Position numbers and translations under genes: made by a program. A stretch of 64,000 nucleotides of DNA from Thermodesulfovibrionales bacterium (GTDB taxonomy: Bacteria; Nitrospirota; Thermodesulfovibrionia; Thermodesulfovibrionales; Dissulfurispiraceae): the NCBI GenBank assembly GCA_020062545.1, contig JAGUWD010000018.1:29822-93821 (forward strand), given 5' to 3'. Below are positions 1-7,669 of the stretch, in pieces. The notes under the pieces were generated by a model. It saw only the letters and a list, made by a program, of their open reading frames with translations, was not told the DNA's origin and did no database searches. How positions within the stretch are numbered: the stretch's first letter is position 1; every line of letters starts with the position of its first letter.

Positions 1-394
1 AGCATCTCTCGTCAAACATCTGAAACCTTGTCATATTGCCGAGGAACAGACTGTCGTTCGTCGCATATACAGGCTTGTCCTCAAATATTTCAACAGCAGC
101 CTGCGTACCTGCACCGCATGACATGATAAGGATACATTCTGTCTTATCGAGGGCATCTTTAAAAGGCTTTAATTCAATCTTTGTTCCGAGCACCTGACAG
201 CCTGTCTTTGCAACAAAACCGCCTGTAACCTCTTTACCTTCTGCCTTTAATGCCTCTGTCAATGCATCTATCGCCTCCTGATTGCCTGTTCCGCAGAGGC
301 TTGCACACTCAGAGCATCCAATAAGGAAGAAGCTCCTGTAGTTCTTTATATTCTCCATTAATTCCTGAAAGTCTCTTTTTTTAGTAATTATCAT
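1..394 (-). CDS. metV: MetV-type methylenetetrahydrofolate reductase C-terminal domain protein (partial)
   Basis: The gene runs off the left edge; about 131 N-terminal residues are visible. It begins MIITKKRDFQELMENI and carries cysteine motifs GCSECASLC, TGCQVLG and SCGAG, the pattern of the zinc/Fe-S MetV (MTHFR C-terminal) family. In acetogens MetV pairs with MetF to reduce methylene-THF to methyl-THF, the methyl donor for the CODH/ACS complex. The ATG at 394 follows a strong AGGAGG ribosome site. The upstream gene on the same strand is folD, which makes the substrate, with a structured repeat in the spacer. A MetF partner would have to lie outside the window. The family call is from motifs and context only. 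Confidence 0.8.
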   Translation of the reverse strand, partial: MIITKKRDFQELMENIKNYRSFFLIGCSECASLCGTGNQEAIDALTEALKAEGKEVTGGFVAKTGCQVLGTKIELKPFKDALDKTECILIMSCGAGTQAAVEIFEDKPVYATNDSLFLGNMTRFQMFDERC

Positions 395-416
395 CTTTCC
401 TCCTACTCTTTTGGAT

Positions 417-551
417 AAGATGATATGGCATTGTATTGGAGCGGTTTCAGCAACTCGAAGTTTCGCCGTGATGGAGAAACCGAGTTGGTGCCTCGGAGAC
501 GGACATGGATGTTCGTCGAGAATGAGCGGAAATACTGTGCCATATCATCTT
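417..551 (+). repeat. Structured interspersed repeat, copy 1
   Basis: First of four related elements (others at 2084, 20417 and 46410). The ends, 417-430 and 538-551, are a perfect 14-bp inverted repeat unique to this copy. Inside are the conserved words GTATTGGAGCG and CGAGAATGAGCGGAAATAC and two hairpins, roughly 451-487 and 496-519, with loops containing TGATGGA and ATGGATG. This copy is the most diverged, yet its helices are preserved by paired changes. It lies in the folD-metV spacer. Confidence 0.8.
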
Positions 552-572
552 TTATAGCTATTTGGTTTCTTA

Positions 573-1481
573 TCATTTTATCCCTGCATGCAGCTTTGCC
601 GACTTCACCGTGTTCTTCATAAGCATTGTGATTGTCATGGGACCAACACCGCCTGGAACAGGGGTAATCGCCCCTGCTATCTCCTTTGCTGCATCAAAAT
701 CAACATCTCCCTTCAGTATTGGAACAGGCTTGCCGGTCTTTTCGCTTATTTTCTCACCAACACGATTGACACCCACATCTATGACACAGGCACCCGGCTT
801 TATCCATTCAGGCTTCACAAGACCCGGAACACCAGCTGCTACAATAAGAATATCCGCACGCCTGCAATGAGATGCCAGATCCTTTGTTCCTGTGTGCACA
901 ACCGTAACAGTAGCATTAGCTCCCTTGCCTTTTTGAAGTAGCATATTTGCAATCGGTTTTCCAACAATATTTGAACGGCCTACTACAACAACTTCAGATC
1001 CTGAAGTCTCAAAACCGGAGCGAACAATTAACTCCTGAATGCCTGCAGGTGTGCATGGAAGAAATTTAACCTCGTCTCCGCCTATCATAAGACGCCCGAG
1101 ATTAACCGGATGAAATGCATCCACATCTTTATCTGGATCGATAGCATTCAGAACCTTCTTTTCATTTATGTGCCTGGGAAGGGGAAGCTGCACGAGTATG
1201 CCGTGTATCTTTGGATCCTTATTGTACTTGTCAATGAGTTTGAGAAGGTCTGTCTCGGAAATATCCTCGGGCTGGTCGTCCTGGATTGAATAGAAACCGA
1301 GTTCATGTGCGGTCTTCTGCTTTGCTGTAACATAACTTACAGAGGCCGGATTTTTCCCAACCAGTATGGTTACCAGACCGGGAACAATCCCGTGTTTTTC
1401 CTTCATTTCTGCAATTTCCTTTTTAAGCTCTTCCCTTATCTGTGCTGCTATTTCTGTACCACTGATTATTTTTGCTGCCAT
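573..1481 (-). CDS. folD: Bifunctional methylene-THF dehydrogenase/methenyl-THF cyclohydrolase
   Basis: FolD interconverts methylene-, methenyl- and formyl-THF in the cytoplasm using NADP(H), and serves the methyl branch of the Wood-Ljungdahl pathway as well as C1 metabolism. The 302-residue product has the usual length. It shows the family signatures YVTAKQKTAHELG (catalytic Tyr and Lys near residues 50-54), the QLPLPRH segment, VVVGRSNIVGKP at the dinucleotide site and PVPGGVGPMT near the C terminus. The start is preceded by a GGAGGAG site. It lies 20 bp downstream of folE, so the two are probably cotranscribed, with metV following after a repeat element. Confidence 0.96.
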   Translation of the reverse strand: MAAKIISGTEIAAQIREELKKEIAEMKEKHGIVPGLVTILVGKNPASVSYVTAKQKTAHELGFYSIQDDQPEDISETDLLKLIDKYNKDPKIHGILVQLPLPRHINEKKVLNAIDPDKDVDAFHPVNLGRLMIGGDEVKFLPCTPAGIQELIVRSGFETSGSEVVVVGRSNIVGKPIANMLLQKGKGANATVTVVHTGTKDLASHCRRADILIVAAGVPGLVKPEWIKPGACVIDVGVNRVGEKISEKTGKPVPILKGDVDFDAAKEIAGAITPVPGGVGPMTITMLMKNTVKSAKLHAGIK

Positions 1482-1501
1482 TACTCCTCCCTTTGTTTAG
1501 T

Positions 1502-2068
1502 TTATGGTTTCTTTATTAACTCCAGCATCTCTTCCCTCGTGCTCTGCTTGCTCCTGAATATCCCGCGTACTGCCGATGTCACTGTCCTTGAGCCCGGCTT
1601 TTTTATGCCCCTCATGCTCATACATAGATGCTCGGCATCTACAACAACCATACAGCCCCTTGGTTTTAGCTTATCCATAATCATGTCTGCAAGCTGCGCT
1701 GTCAAACGCTCCTGAACCTGAGGCCTCTTTGCAAGATATTCCAGCGCCTTTGCAAGCTCGCTTAGTCCGGCTATCTTTCCCGATGGTATATAAGCAATAT
1801 GCGCCTTCCCGATGAAAGGCAAGAGGTGGTGCTCGCAAACAGAATAGAATGGAATGTCCTTGAGCAGTACCATCTCATCGTGGCTCTCTCCTTCTATTGG
1901 TTTAAGCAGGTCTTCCCCGGGCGCCTCAAGCCCTGCGAATATCTCGGCAAACATCTTTGCCACACGCTTTGGCGTGTCTTTAAGGCCGGGACGCTCCCTG
2001 TCCTCACCTATACCCTCAAGAATTAATCTTACGCCTTCTTCTATCTTTTTACTGTCCATATCATCCAT
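1502..2068 (-). CDS. folE: GTP cyclohydrolase I
   Basis: FolE converts GTP to dihydroneopterin triphosphate, the first step of tetrahydrofolate synthesis. The 188-residue protein contains the zinc and active-site motif [20 protein letters not shown] (residues about 76-95), the QVQERLT segment and the C-terminal [13 protein letters not shown] stretch with the second zinc cysteine. Two close methionines (MDDMDSKK) leave the exact start uncertain by three codons. Clustering with folD, the cyclo-ligase and metV suggests a folate supply operon serving the one-carbon pathway. A repeat element sits immediately upstream of the start. Confidence 0.96.
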   Translation of the reverse strand: MDDMDSKKIEEGVRLILEGIGEDRERPGLKDTPKRVAKMFAEIFAGLEAPGEDLLKPIEGESHDEMVLLKDIPFYSVCEHHLLPFIGKAHIAYIPSGKIAGLSELAKALEYLAKRPQVQERLTAQLADMIMDKLKPRGCMVVVDAEHLCMSMRGIKKPGSRTVTSAVRGIFRSKQSTREEMLELIKKP

Positions 2069-2083
2069 AAAATTTCATAAGCA

Positions 2084-2218
2084 ACGATAGGAGATAACGT
2101 ATTGGAGCGACTTCGGCAGCCCAGGCGTAACATGGATGTTTAAGCGGGCTGGCGTAGCTTCGGAGAATGGCGAGGATGCCATTCGAGAATGAAGCGGAAA
2201 TACATTATCTCCTATCGT
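2084..2218 (+). repeat. Structured interspersed repeat, copy 2
   Basis: Perfect 14-bp terminal inverted repeat (2084-2097 with 2205-2218), different in sequence from the other copies. The core shares GTATTGGAGCGACTTCGGCAG, ACATGGATGT and CGAGAATGAAGCGGAAATAC with copies 3 and 4. The second hairpin pairs GAATGGC with GCCATTC around a GAGGAT loop. It lies between the cyclo-ligase stop and the folE start. Confidence 0.88.
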
Positions 2219-2244
2219 AACTAATGCATTATAAATTAGCATGG

Positions 2245-2856
2245 CTAACACTCTATAATCCTTTTATCAGTTATTATCTTATCCATCTTTATATCATGCG
2301 GTTCAGAAGGTAATGCCTCCACAATCTGCTCTTCATAAGCCATGGCAATTAAACCCTTGACCCTTGACCCCTGACCCCTGACCCCTGACAATAATTTATC
2401 ATAAAAACCCTTGCCATATCCCAGCCTGTTGCACTTTTCGTCAAAAGCAACTCCCGGAACTAATATTAAATCCATATGCTCCACGTTCATTAATCTATCT
2501 TCAGGGACATCGGGTTCGGATATTCCCAAATAACCTGAAATAAGCTCGCCCGTATCCTTTATCTCGTAAAGCTTCAGTTCGTTGTCCTGTTTATCAACCT
2601 TCGGCAGCACAACTACCTTTCCGTGTGCAACGCAATATTTTAACAGATCAAAGGTGTCAACTTCGCTTCTGAAAGAGGCATATAAGAGAATTTTATGGGA
2701 TGCCTTAAACTCCGAAAGCGCCAGCAGCCTTTCTTTAATCTCCCTGTCCTTGTCCTTCCTGATTTCTTCACGTATGGAATCCCTGCGGGATAAAATGTAT
2801 TTTCTTATGTCAGATTTACCTGTCAGCAATAGGAATCCTATCCCCTCCCGAGACAT
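2245..2856 (-). CDS. 5-formyltetrahydrofolate cyclo-ligase
   Basis: This ATP-dependent enzyme returns 5-formyl-THF to the methenyl-THF pool. The 203-residue product shows KYILSRRDSIR near the N terminus, ILLYASFRSEVDT, DLILVPGVAFDEKCNRLGYG and the C-terminal EPHDIKMDKIITD segment expected of the family. An unusual stretch, GVRGQGSRVKG, follows the GYGKGFYDKLL helix and is encoded by a run of five heptamer repeats (2354-2388). The start overlaps the end of the upstream cooC by 19 bp. A later start is possible, because the first residues (MSREGIGFLLL) are not typical of the family. Confidence 0.9.
   Translation of the reverse strand: MSREGIGFLLLTGKSDIRKYILSRRDSIREEIRKDKDREIKERLLALSEFKASHKILLYASFRSEVDTFDLLKYCVAHGKVVVLPKVDKQDNELKLYEIKDTGELISGYLGISEPDVPEDRLMNVEHMDLILVPGVAFDEKCNRLGYGKGFYDKLLSGVRGQGSRVKGLIAMAYEEQIVEALPSEPHDIKMDKIITDKRIIEC
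2354..2388 (-). repeat. Five tandem 7-bp units inside the cyclo-ligase gene
   Basis: On the plus strand two CCCTTGA units are followed by three CCCCTGA units. The unit length is not a multiple of three, so gain or loss of one unit shifts the reading frame of the host gene. The encoded peptide lies in a probable surface loop. Confidence 0.85.
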
Positions 2857-3620
2857 CCTTCGAGTTTTTTCTTTATCTCACTGATCTCTTCGACCACCTC
2901 GGATGCAGCAATAAAGGGGGAATCACCCCTGACATCGGCATCCATGACCGATTGGTCAAACCTTATTGCACCCAGAAATTCCATATCCTTTATGTGTTCT
3001 TTCAAAAAGGAGACATCTCTCTCGCTCCTCACTTTATTCGCAACAACAAAGACGTGCTTCACGCCAAGCCCCTTTGCCATCTCCTTTACGGTATTTGCAG
3101 TCTGAATACTCCTCTGTCCCGGCTCCACCACAACAATAAAGGCATCAACCGCCTCTGCAGTGCCCCTCGTGAGATGCTCTATGCCTGCCTCCATATCAAC
3201 AACAACTACCTCGTCCCTCTCCACAACGAGATGCTTTAAAAGCCTTCTTAAAAGGACATTCTCAGGGCAGTAGCATCCCGATGCTGCCGCTTTAGATTTA
3301 CCTGCCACAAGCAGGGTGATGCTGTTAAATCTATATCCGATTTCTTCAGGAAGGTCATCAACCCTCGGATTGAGTTTGAATATCCCCCCCATGCTTCCGG
3401 GTTTTGCACCTGTCCTTTCTTCTATCAATTCCGGCATGTCAGCAATCGGTCTTATTTTCTCGATATCCGATAGTTTAATGCCTAATGCCTGCGCAAGATT
3501 GGCATCCGGATCTGCATCCACAGCAATGACCCTCTTGCCGTCAGCAGAAAATAAATGACTCAATACCGCTGAAAGTGTTGTCTTTCCAACCCCGCCCTTG
3601 CCTGTTATCGCAATTTTCAT
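2838..3620 (-). CDS. cooC: CODH maturation ATPase CooC (first copy)
   Basis: CooC-type P-loop ATPases help insert nickel into the C-cluster of CO dehydrogenase. The 260-residue protein begins MKIAITGKGGVGKTTLS with a deviant Walker A motif, followed by VIAVDADPDANLAQALG. It has the CYCPE metal-binding CxC motif (about residue 117) and VVVDMEAGIEHLTRGT, all typical of CooC/AcsF. It is first in the minus-strand folate cluster and about 31 kb from the second cooC beside the acs genes. An extended -10 box lies eight bases before the ATG, so the mRNA may be leaderless. The cognate CODH could be the acsA product here or one elsewhere. Confidence 0.9.
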   Translation of the reverse strand: MKIAITGKGGVGKTTLSAVLSHLFSADGKRVIAVDADPDANLAQALGIKLSDIEKIRPIADMPELIEERTGAKPGSMGGIFKLNPRVDDLPEEIGYRFNSITLLVAGKSKAAASGCYCPENVLLRRLLKHLVVERDEVVVVDMEAGIEHLTRGTAEAVDAFIVVVEPGQRSIQTANTVKEMAKGLGVKHVFVVANKVRSERDVSFLKEHIKDMEFLGAIRFDQSVMDADVRGDSPFIAASEVVEEISEIKKKLEGCLGRG

Positions 3621-3628
3621 GGTCAGAA

Positions 3629-3637
3629 ATTATAACA
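3629..3637 (-). promoter_or_regulatory. Extended -10 promoter of cooC
   Basis: On the minus strand TGTTATAAT ends eight bases before the cooC ATG, putting the predicted transcript start one or two bases from the initiator. No clear -35 or Shine-Dalgarno site is visible. Confidence 0.6.
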
Positions 3638-3671
3638 TAATCATCCACCATTTACCCATTTACTGTTATTG

Positions 3672-3680
3672 TGTTATCAT
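3672..3680 (+). promoter_or_regulatory. Extended -10 promoter of argD
   Basis: TGTTATCAT is followed by five bases and then ATG at 3686. It coincides with the alternative GTG at 3671, which argues against that codon as the translation start. Confidence 0.5.
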
Positions 3681-3685
3681 CTCCT

Positions 3686-4894
3686 ATGGAAGCCAGGAAG
3701 AACATTGCAAAAGAGCTTATAGAGGACTCAGACCGCTATTTGATGCACACCTATAACCGCCAGCCATTAGTCCTCAGAAAAGGCCGCGGCATAAAGGTCT
3801 GGAGCTCTGACGGCAAAGAGTATCTCGATTTTGTCGGTGGCATTGCCGTAAATGTCCTCGGGCACTGCCATCCAAAGGTCGTCGTAGCAATACAAAAGCA
3901 GGCGCAGAGATTGCTGCATGTATCGAATCTTTACCATATCGAACCCCAGATAAAGCTCGCAAAGCTTTTATGTACGCACTCATTTGCCGATAAGGTCTTC
4001 TTCTGCAATTCAGGAGCTGAGGCTAATGAGGCTGCCATAAAGCTGGCAAGGAAATATGCAAAGGAGCATTACGGACAGGAGCGTTTCGAGATCATCACTG
4101 CACTGAACTCATTTCACGGAAGAACACTCGCAACCGTTACGGCCACAGGGCAGGAAAAATTCCAGAAGGGATTCGAGCCACTCATGCCGGGATTCAGATA
4201 TGTACCGTTTAACGACATAAACGCACTCCGGTCCGCAATAAACAAAAACACCTGCGCTGTTATGCTCGAACCCATTCAGGGAGAAGGGGGAGTAAAAGTT
4301 CCTTCCGATGACTATTTTAAAAAGGTCAGGGAGATCTGCGATAAAAACGGACTGCTGCTCATACTGGATGAAGTCCAGACAGGCATGGGAAGGACAGGAA
4401 GGCTCTTTGCGTATGAGCATTACGGCATAACACCCGATATAATGACCATTGCAAAGGGACTTGGTGGGGGAGTGCCAATAGGTGCCATGCTCGCCACAGA
4501 AAAGGTTTCATCTGCATTCCAGCCAGGCAACCACGCATCTACATTCGGAGGCAATCCATTGGTCTGTGCAGCAGCCATAGCAACGTTTGAGACGCTTTTA
4601 GAAGACGGATTCATTTTAGACCACTGTAACAGAATGGGTAAATATTTCATAGAGAAATTACACGAACTTAAAGATGATTACCCGGAAAAGATTGTAAACA
4701 TAAGGGGGAAAGGGTTAATCATTGCACTGGAACTGACAAGTGACGGGACACCCATAGTCAAGGCGTGTCTTGAAAAAGGCGTCCTGATAAACTGCACGGC
4801 AGGTAATGTTCTTAGATTCACTCCGCCCCTGATTGTAGAAGAAAAGGACATAGATCATTTGGTAGATGTTATGGAGGAGGTACTGGGCAAATGA
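3686..4894 (+). CDS. argD: Acetylornithine aminotransferase
   Basis: This class III PLP aminotransferase transfers the amino group between glutamate and N-acetylglutamate semialdehyde in arginine synthesis. The sequence has NSGAEANEAAIKLARKY, SFHGRTLATVTATGQEKFQ, EPIQGEGG, LILDEVQTGMGRTG and the PLP lysine in MTIAKGLGGGVPIG. Full length is about 402 residues. The ATG at 3686 is preferred over GTG at 3671 because the putative extended -10 overlaps the GTG and no Shine-Dalgarno site precedes either. The stop overlaps argF by 4 bp (ATGA), so the pair is translationally coupled. Other ornithine or succinylornithine aminotransferases share these motifs, but argF next door supports ArgD. Confidence 0.93.
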   Translation: MEARKNIAKELIEDSDRYLMHTYNRQPLVLRKGRGIKVWSSDGKEYLDFVGGIAVNVLGHCHPKVVVAIQKQAQRLLHVSNLYHIEPQIKLAKLLCTHSFADKVFFCNSGAEANEAAIKLARKYAKEHYGQERFEIITALNSFHGRTLATVTATGQEKFQKGFEPLMPGFRYVPFNDINALRSAINKNTCAVMLEPIQGEGGVKVPSDDYFKKVREICDKNGLLLILDEVQTGMGRTGRLFAYEHYGITPDIMTIAKGLGGGVPIGAMLATEKVSSAFQPGNHASTFGGNPLVCAAAIATFETLLEDGFILDHCNRMGKYFIEKLHELKDDYPEKIVNIRGKGLIIALELTSDGTPIVKACLEKGVLINCTAGNVLRFTPPLIVEEKDIDHLVDVMEEVLGK

Positions 4895-5829
4895 ACGGCC
4901 AAATAAATGGAAAACGAGATTTTCTGACAATATGGGACTTATCGAAAGATGAAATAGAAAATCTGATCAAAAGGGCACTGGAATTAAAATCAGGCGCTGA
5001 CAAAAATAAATGCCCGCTCATAGGAAAGAGTATAGGCCTCTTTTTTGAAAAGCCTTCAACGAGGACAAGGGTATCCTTTGAGGTGGGAGTATACCAGCTC
5101 GGCGGACAATCCATTTATCTCAATCCGAAGGAAATACAGCTTGGCAGGGGAGAAAGCATTTCAGATACGGCAAGGGTTTTATCAAGGTATTTAAACGGCA
5201 TAATTTTAAGAACATACTCTCACTCTTCTGTAGAAGAATTTGCATCGCACGCAACAGTGCCTGTAATAAACGGACTTTCAGACCTTCATCATCCATGTCA
5301 GGCCCTCGCAGACCTTATGACCATCATGGAAAAGAAGGGAAGGCTCAAAGGCATTCGCCTTGCATATATAGGAGACGGGAATAATGTAGCCAACTCCTTA
5401 ATAGAGGCTGCAGCACGGACAGGGATTAACATAACCATCGCATGTCCCGAAGGCTATGAACCCGATCCGGATGTCCTTGACAGGGCCCGAACTTTTGTAA
5501 AAGATAGTGCATATGCCGGAGAGATCATCATTCTCAGGAATCCGAAAGAGGCGGCAGGCATGGCAGATGTAATTTATACAGATGTATGGGTAAGCATGGG
5601 ACAGGAAGGGGAGGCTGAGAAGAAAAAATCAAAATTCAGGAATTACCAGATAAACAGCCAGTTGCTTCAGTGTGCAAAACAGGATGTCATCGTGCTTCAT
5701 TGTCTTCCGGCGCACAGGGGTGAGGAGATAACAGATGAGGTTATGGACGGTCCGAACAGCACTGTCTTTGACCAGGCTGAAAACAGGCTGCATACTGAAA
5801 AGGCGCTACTGGAGTTCCTGATACGGTAG
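4891..5829 (+). CDS. argF: Ornithine carbamoyltransferase
   Basis: This enzyme makes citrulline from ornithine and carbamoyl phosphate. The 312-residue product carries the carbamoyl-phosphate motif EKPSTRTRVSFE, HPCQALADL and the ornithine-site HCLPAHRGEE motif, all in the expected order. It overlaps argD by 4 bp. The 3' end overlaps the 3' end of a convergent histidine kinase gene by 24 bp, leaving no room for a separate terminator. Confidence 0.96.
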   Translation: MNGQINGKRDFLTIWDLSKDEIENLIKRALELKSGADKNKCPLIGKSIGLFFEKPSTRTRVSFEVGVYQLGGQSIYLNPKEIQLGRGESISDTARVLSRYLNGIILRTYSHSSVEEFASHATVPVINGLSDLHHPCQALADLMTIMEKKGRLKGIRLAYIGDGNNVANSLIEAAARTGINITIACPEGYEPDPDVLDRARTFVKDSAYAGEIIILRNPKEAAGMADVIYTDVWVSMGQEGEAEKKKSKFRNYQINSQLLQCAKQDVIVLHCLPAHRGEEITDEVMDGPNSTVFDQAENRLHTEKALLEFLIR

Positions 5830-7422
5830 CTCTATAACAAAGGTAGTTCCTTCACCTTCTTTGCTATTTACACTTATATTTCCACCGTGGGCCTTAACAA
5901 TGTTATAGCAGATGCTCAGACCGAGACCGGTTCCTTTCTCGAACCTTTTTGTGGTAAAGAACGGCTCAAAAATCTTTTGTATAACATTCCCGGAGATGCC
6001 GGGCCCATTGTCAAACACCTCTATAAATACACGATTGTCTTCTTTATAGCTCTTTAAAAGTATCCTGTCACCTTTCCCTGAGTCCCTGATAGCTTGAATT
6101 GAGTTTGTGACAAGGTTTAACAAAACCCGCTCCATCTGGGATTTATCCAGAGACACCACAAAATCATCAGAAACATCCACTGAAACATCTATCTTACTTG
6201 CATTCAATGCCTCTGAAACAAGGTCTACGACTTCATAAATCATGCCCTTTATATTCACCGGGGCCTTCTCGAGTTTGGGCGCCCTTGAAAAGACAAGAAG
6301 GTCCTGTACAATACTGCTTGCACGTTCAGCAGACTTGCTGATCTTATCCGCCATACTCTTTACATTATCATCAGGGGCAGTGCTCAGTAAAAGCTCGCTG
6401 AACCCGTTTATTGCAGAGAGGGGATTGTTCAATTCATGGGCCACGCCTGCTATCATCTGGCCGAGTGCAGCCAGTTTCTCGGATTGGATGATCCTTAACT
6501 CCATCTCCCTTTCAGCAGTTATATCCCTTATAACTAAAACACAGCCTCCTTCATCGGCATCAGGGCGCATTCTAAAAGACCTCACAGTAAAAACATTATT
6601 TCCTAATGTAATCTCCTTACTCTTTCCTTCCCTGCATACAGACTGACATGCCTTTCTGACAGCATCACCGAGTGCTTCATCGATGCCTTTCCCTTTTGCA
6701 CACTGTTTGCAAGTTTTCATGGCCGCATCGTTCATCATGGAAATCTTGCAGTCCTTATCCATGATAAAGACCATGTCCTGTATTGAGTCAAATGTCCTCT
6801 GCCACTGCTCGGCCCAGTCGTGAAGGACCCTCTCCCTTTCTTTAACATCGGATTCGAGTCTCGAGACCCGTTTCAGAGATACAATCGAAAAGCCCATGAA
6901 CAGAAAAAATCCGACCAGTACAATAGTAATACCGGCAAATCTAATCCTGTGAAGCTCATGGGTCACGCTTTCCATTCGCGTGTCTGCCATGAATTTTGCC
7001 TTCCTGTACGAATCTTCAACAAAGGGGATGATAAGATTCACAGGAAAGAGCACCTTTTCTGGCCTGCGGTAAAAATCGGATACAGTAACTTCCTTATCAA
7101 ACAGGGAGATTCTGTATTCTATGTCCTTTATATAATTAAAAACATTTCCTGAATGGTGGCATCCATAACATTCTCCGACAACTGCCTTTGCCCTCGCCTT
7201 AAGTTTTATTATTTCATCCTCGGATTTTTTCTCGCCCATGGCTGTATGCTTTATCTCGTGCAATACATCTCTGAGTTCTGTGCGCTTGATCAGGCTCTTC
7301 TGTGCCTCGGCAAGATATCCGACCCTCTCCTTGACTGCAAAAAGCCTTGAGCCCATGAACAGCATTCCGGCTGTTGTGATAACAAGAAAAAATCCGAGGA
7401 TTATTAGAAAGATTCTTCTCAT
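5806..7422 (-). CDS. Membrane sensor histidine kinase with periplasmic c-type heme motif
   Basis: The 538-residue kinase has transmembrane helix 1 (about 5-24), a periplasmic region with a CYGCHH motif at residues 85-90, transmembrane helix 2 (about 165-186), a PAS-like region with several cysteines (about 210-310), a HisKA domain (GVAHELNNPL) and a HATPase domain (DNGPGIS, GTGLGLSIC). The CxxCH motif suggests covalent heme and hence redox or gas sensing; this is inferred. No response regulator is adjacent, so it is an orphan here. It converges on argF with a 24-bp overlap. The start is ATG at 7422, close to a GGAAGGAATG context. Confidence 0.88.
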   Translation of the reverse strand: MRRIFLIILGFFLVITTAGMLFMGSRLFAVKERVGYLAEAQKSLIKRTELRDVLHEIKHTAMGEKKSEDEIIKLKARAKAVVGECYGCHHSGNVFNYIKDIEYRISLFDKEVTVSDFYRRPEKVLFPVNLIIPFVEDSYRKAKFMADTRMESVTHELHRIRFAGITIVLVGFFLFMGFSIVSLKRVSRLESDVKERERVLHDWAEQWQRTFDSIQDMVFIMDKDCKISMMNDAAMKTCKQCAKGKGIDEALGDAVRKACQSVCREGKSKEITLGNNVFTVRSFRMRPDADEGGCVLVIRDITAEREMELRIIQSEKLAALGQMIAGVAHELNNPLSAINGFSELLLSTAPDDNVKSMADKISKSAERASSIVQDLLVFSRAPKLEKAPVNIKGMIYEVVDLVSEALNASKIDVSVDVSDDFVVSLDKSQMERVLLNLVTNSIQAIRDSGKGDRILLKSYKEDNRVFIEVFDNGPGISGNVIQKIFEPFFTTKRFEKGTGLGLSICYNIVKAHGGNISVNSKEGEGTTFVIELPYQELQ

Positions 7423-7450
7423 TCCTTCCCCGATTTTATTTTATTCAAGT

Positions 7451-7542
7451 TAAGCGATTCGTATTCAGATTTGTAAGGCAGGTGTTGCGGAAAGAGAAGA
7501 CTTTTTAAAGTCTTGGAGTAGTGTCTGCCTTACAAAATCGCT
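7451..7542. repeat. Nested palindrome in the kinase/HTH spacer
   Basis: Arms TTGTAAGGCAG (7471-7481) and CTGCCTTACAA (7525-7535) are perfectly complementary. AGCGATT and AATCGCT pair outside them, and AAGACTTT/AAAGTCTT forms an inner hairpin around 7497-7513. It lies between divergent genes. The remaining spacer (7543-7669) is AT-rich and otherwise featureless. Confidence 0.7.
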
Positions 7543-7669
7543 CAATTTAGGTTTATTTGATTTGATTTTTATAACTTTGTGTGATATTTTGTAATCATAA
7601 ATAATGATAACAGATATTCACAATATTTTCACATTTGTAAACTAAATTTTACATAAAAAGAGGTAGAAC

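Noticed and set aside
417..551. Integron attC site or simple intrinsic terminator
   Set aside because: The conserved ends do not match attC core sites, and the element is far longer and more structured than a terminator, with no T-run.
425..622. Open reading frame over repeat copy 1
   Set aside because: It translates the repeat and runs into the folD 3' end; there is no ribosome site or protein-like pattern.
3671..3685. GTG start of argD
   Set aside because: It coincides with the extended -10 box, and the added residues are not typical of the family.
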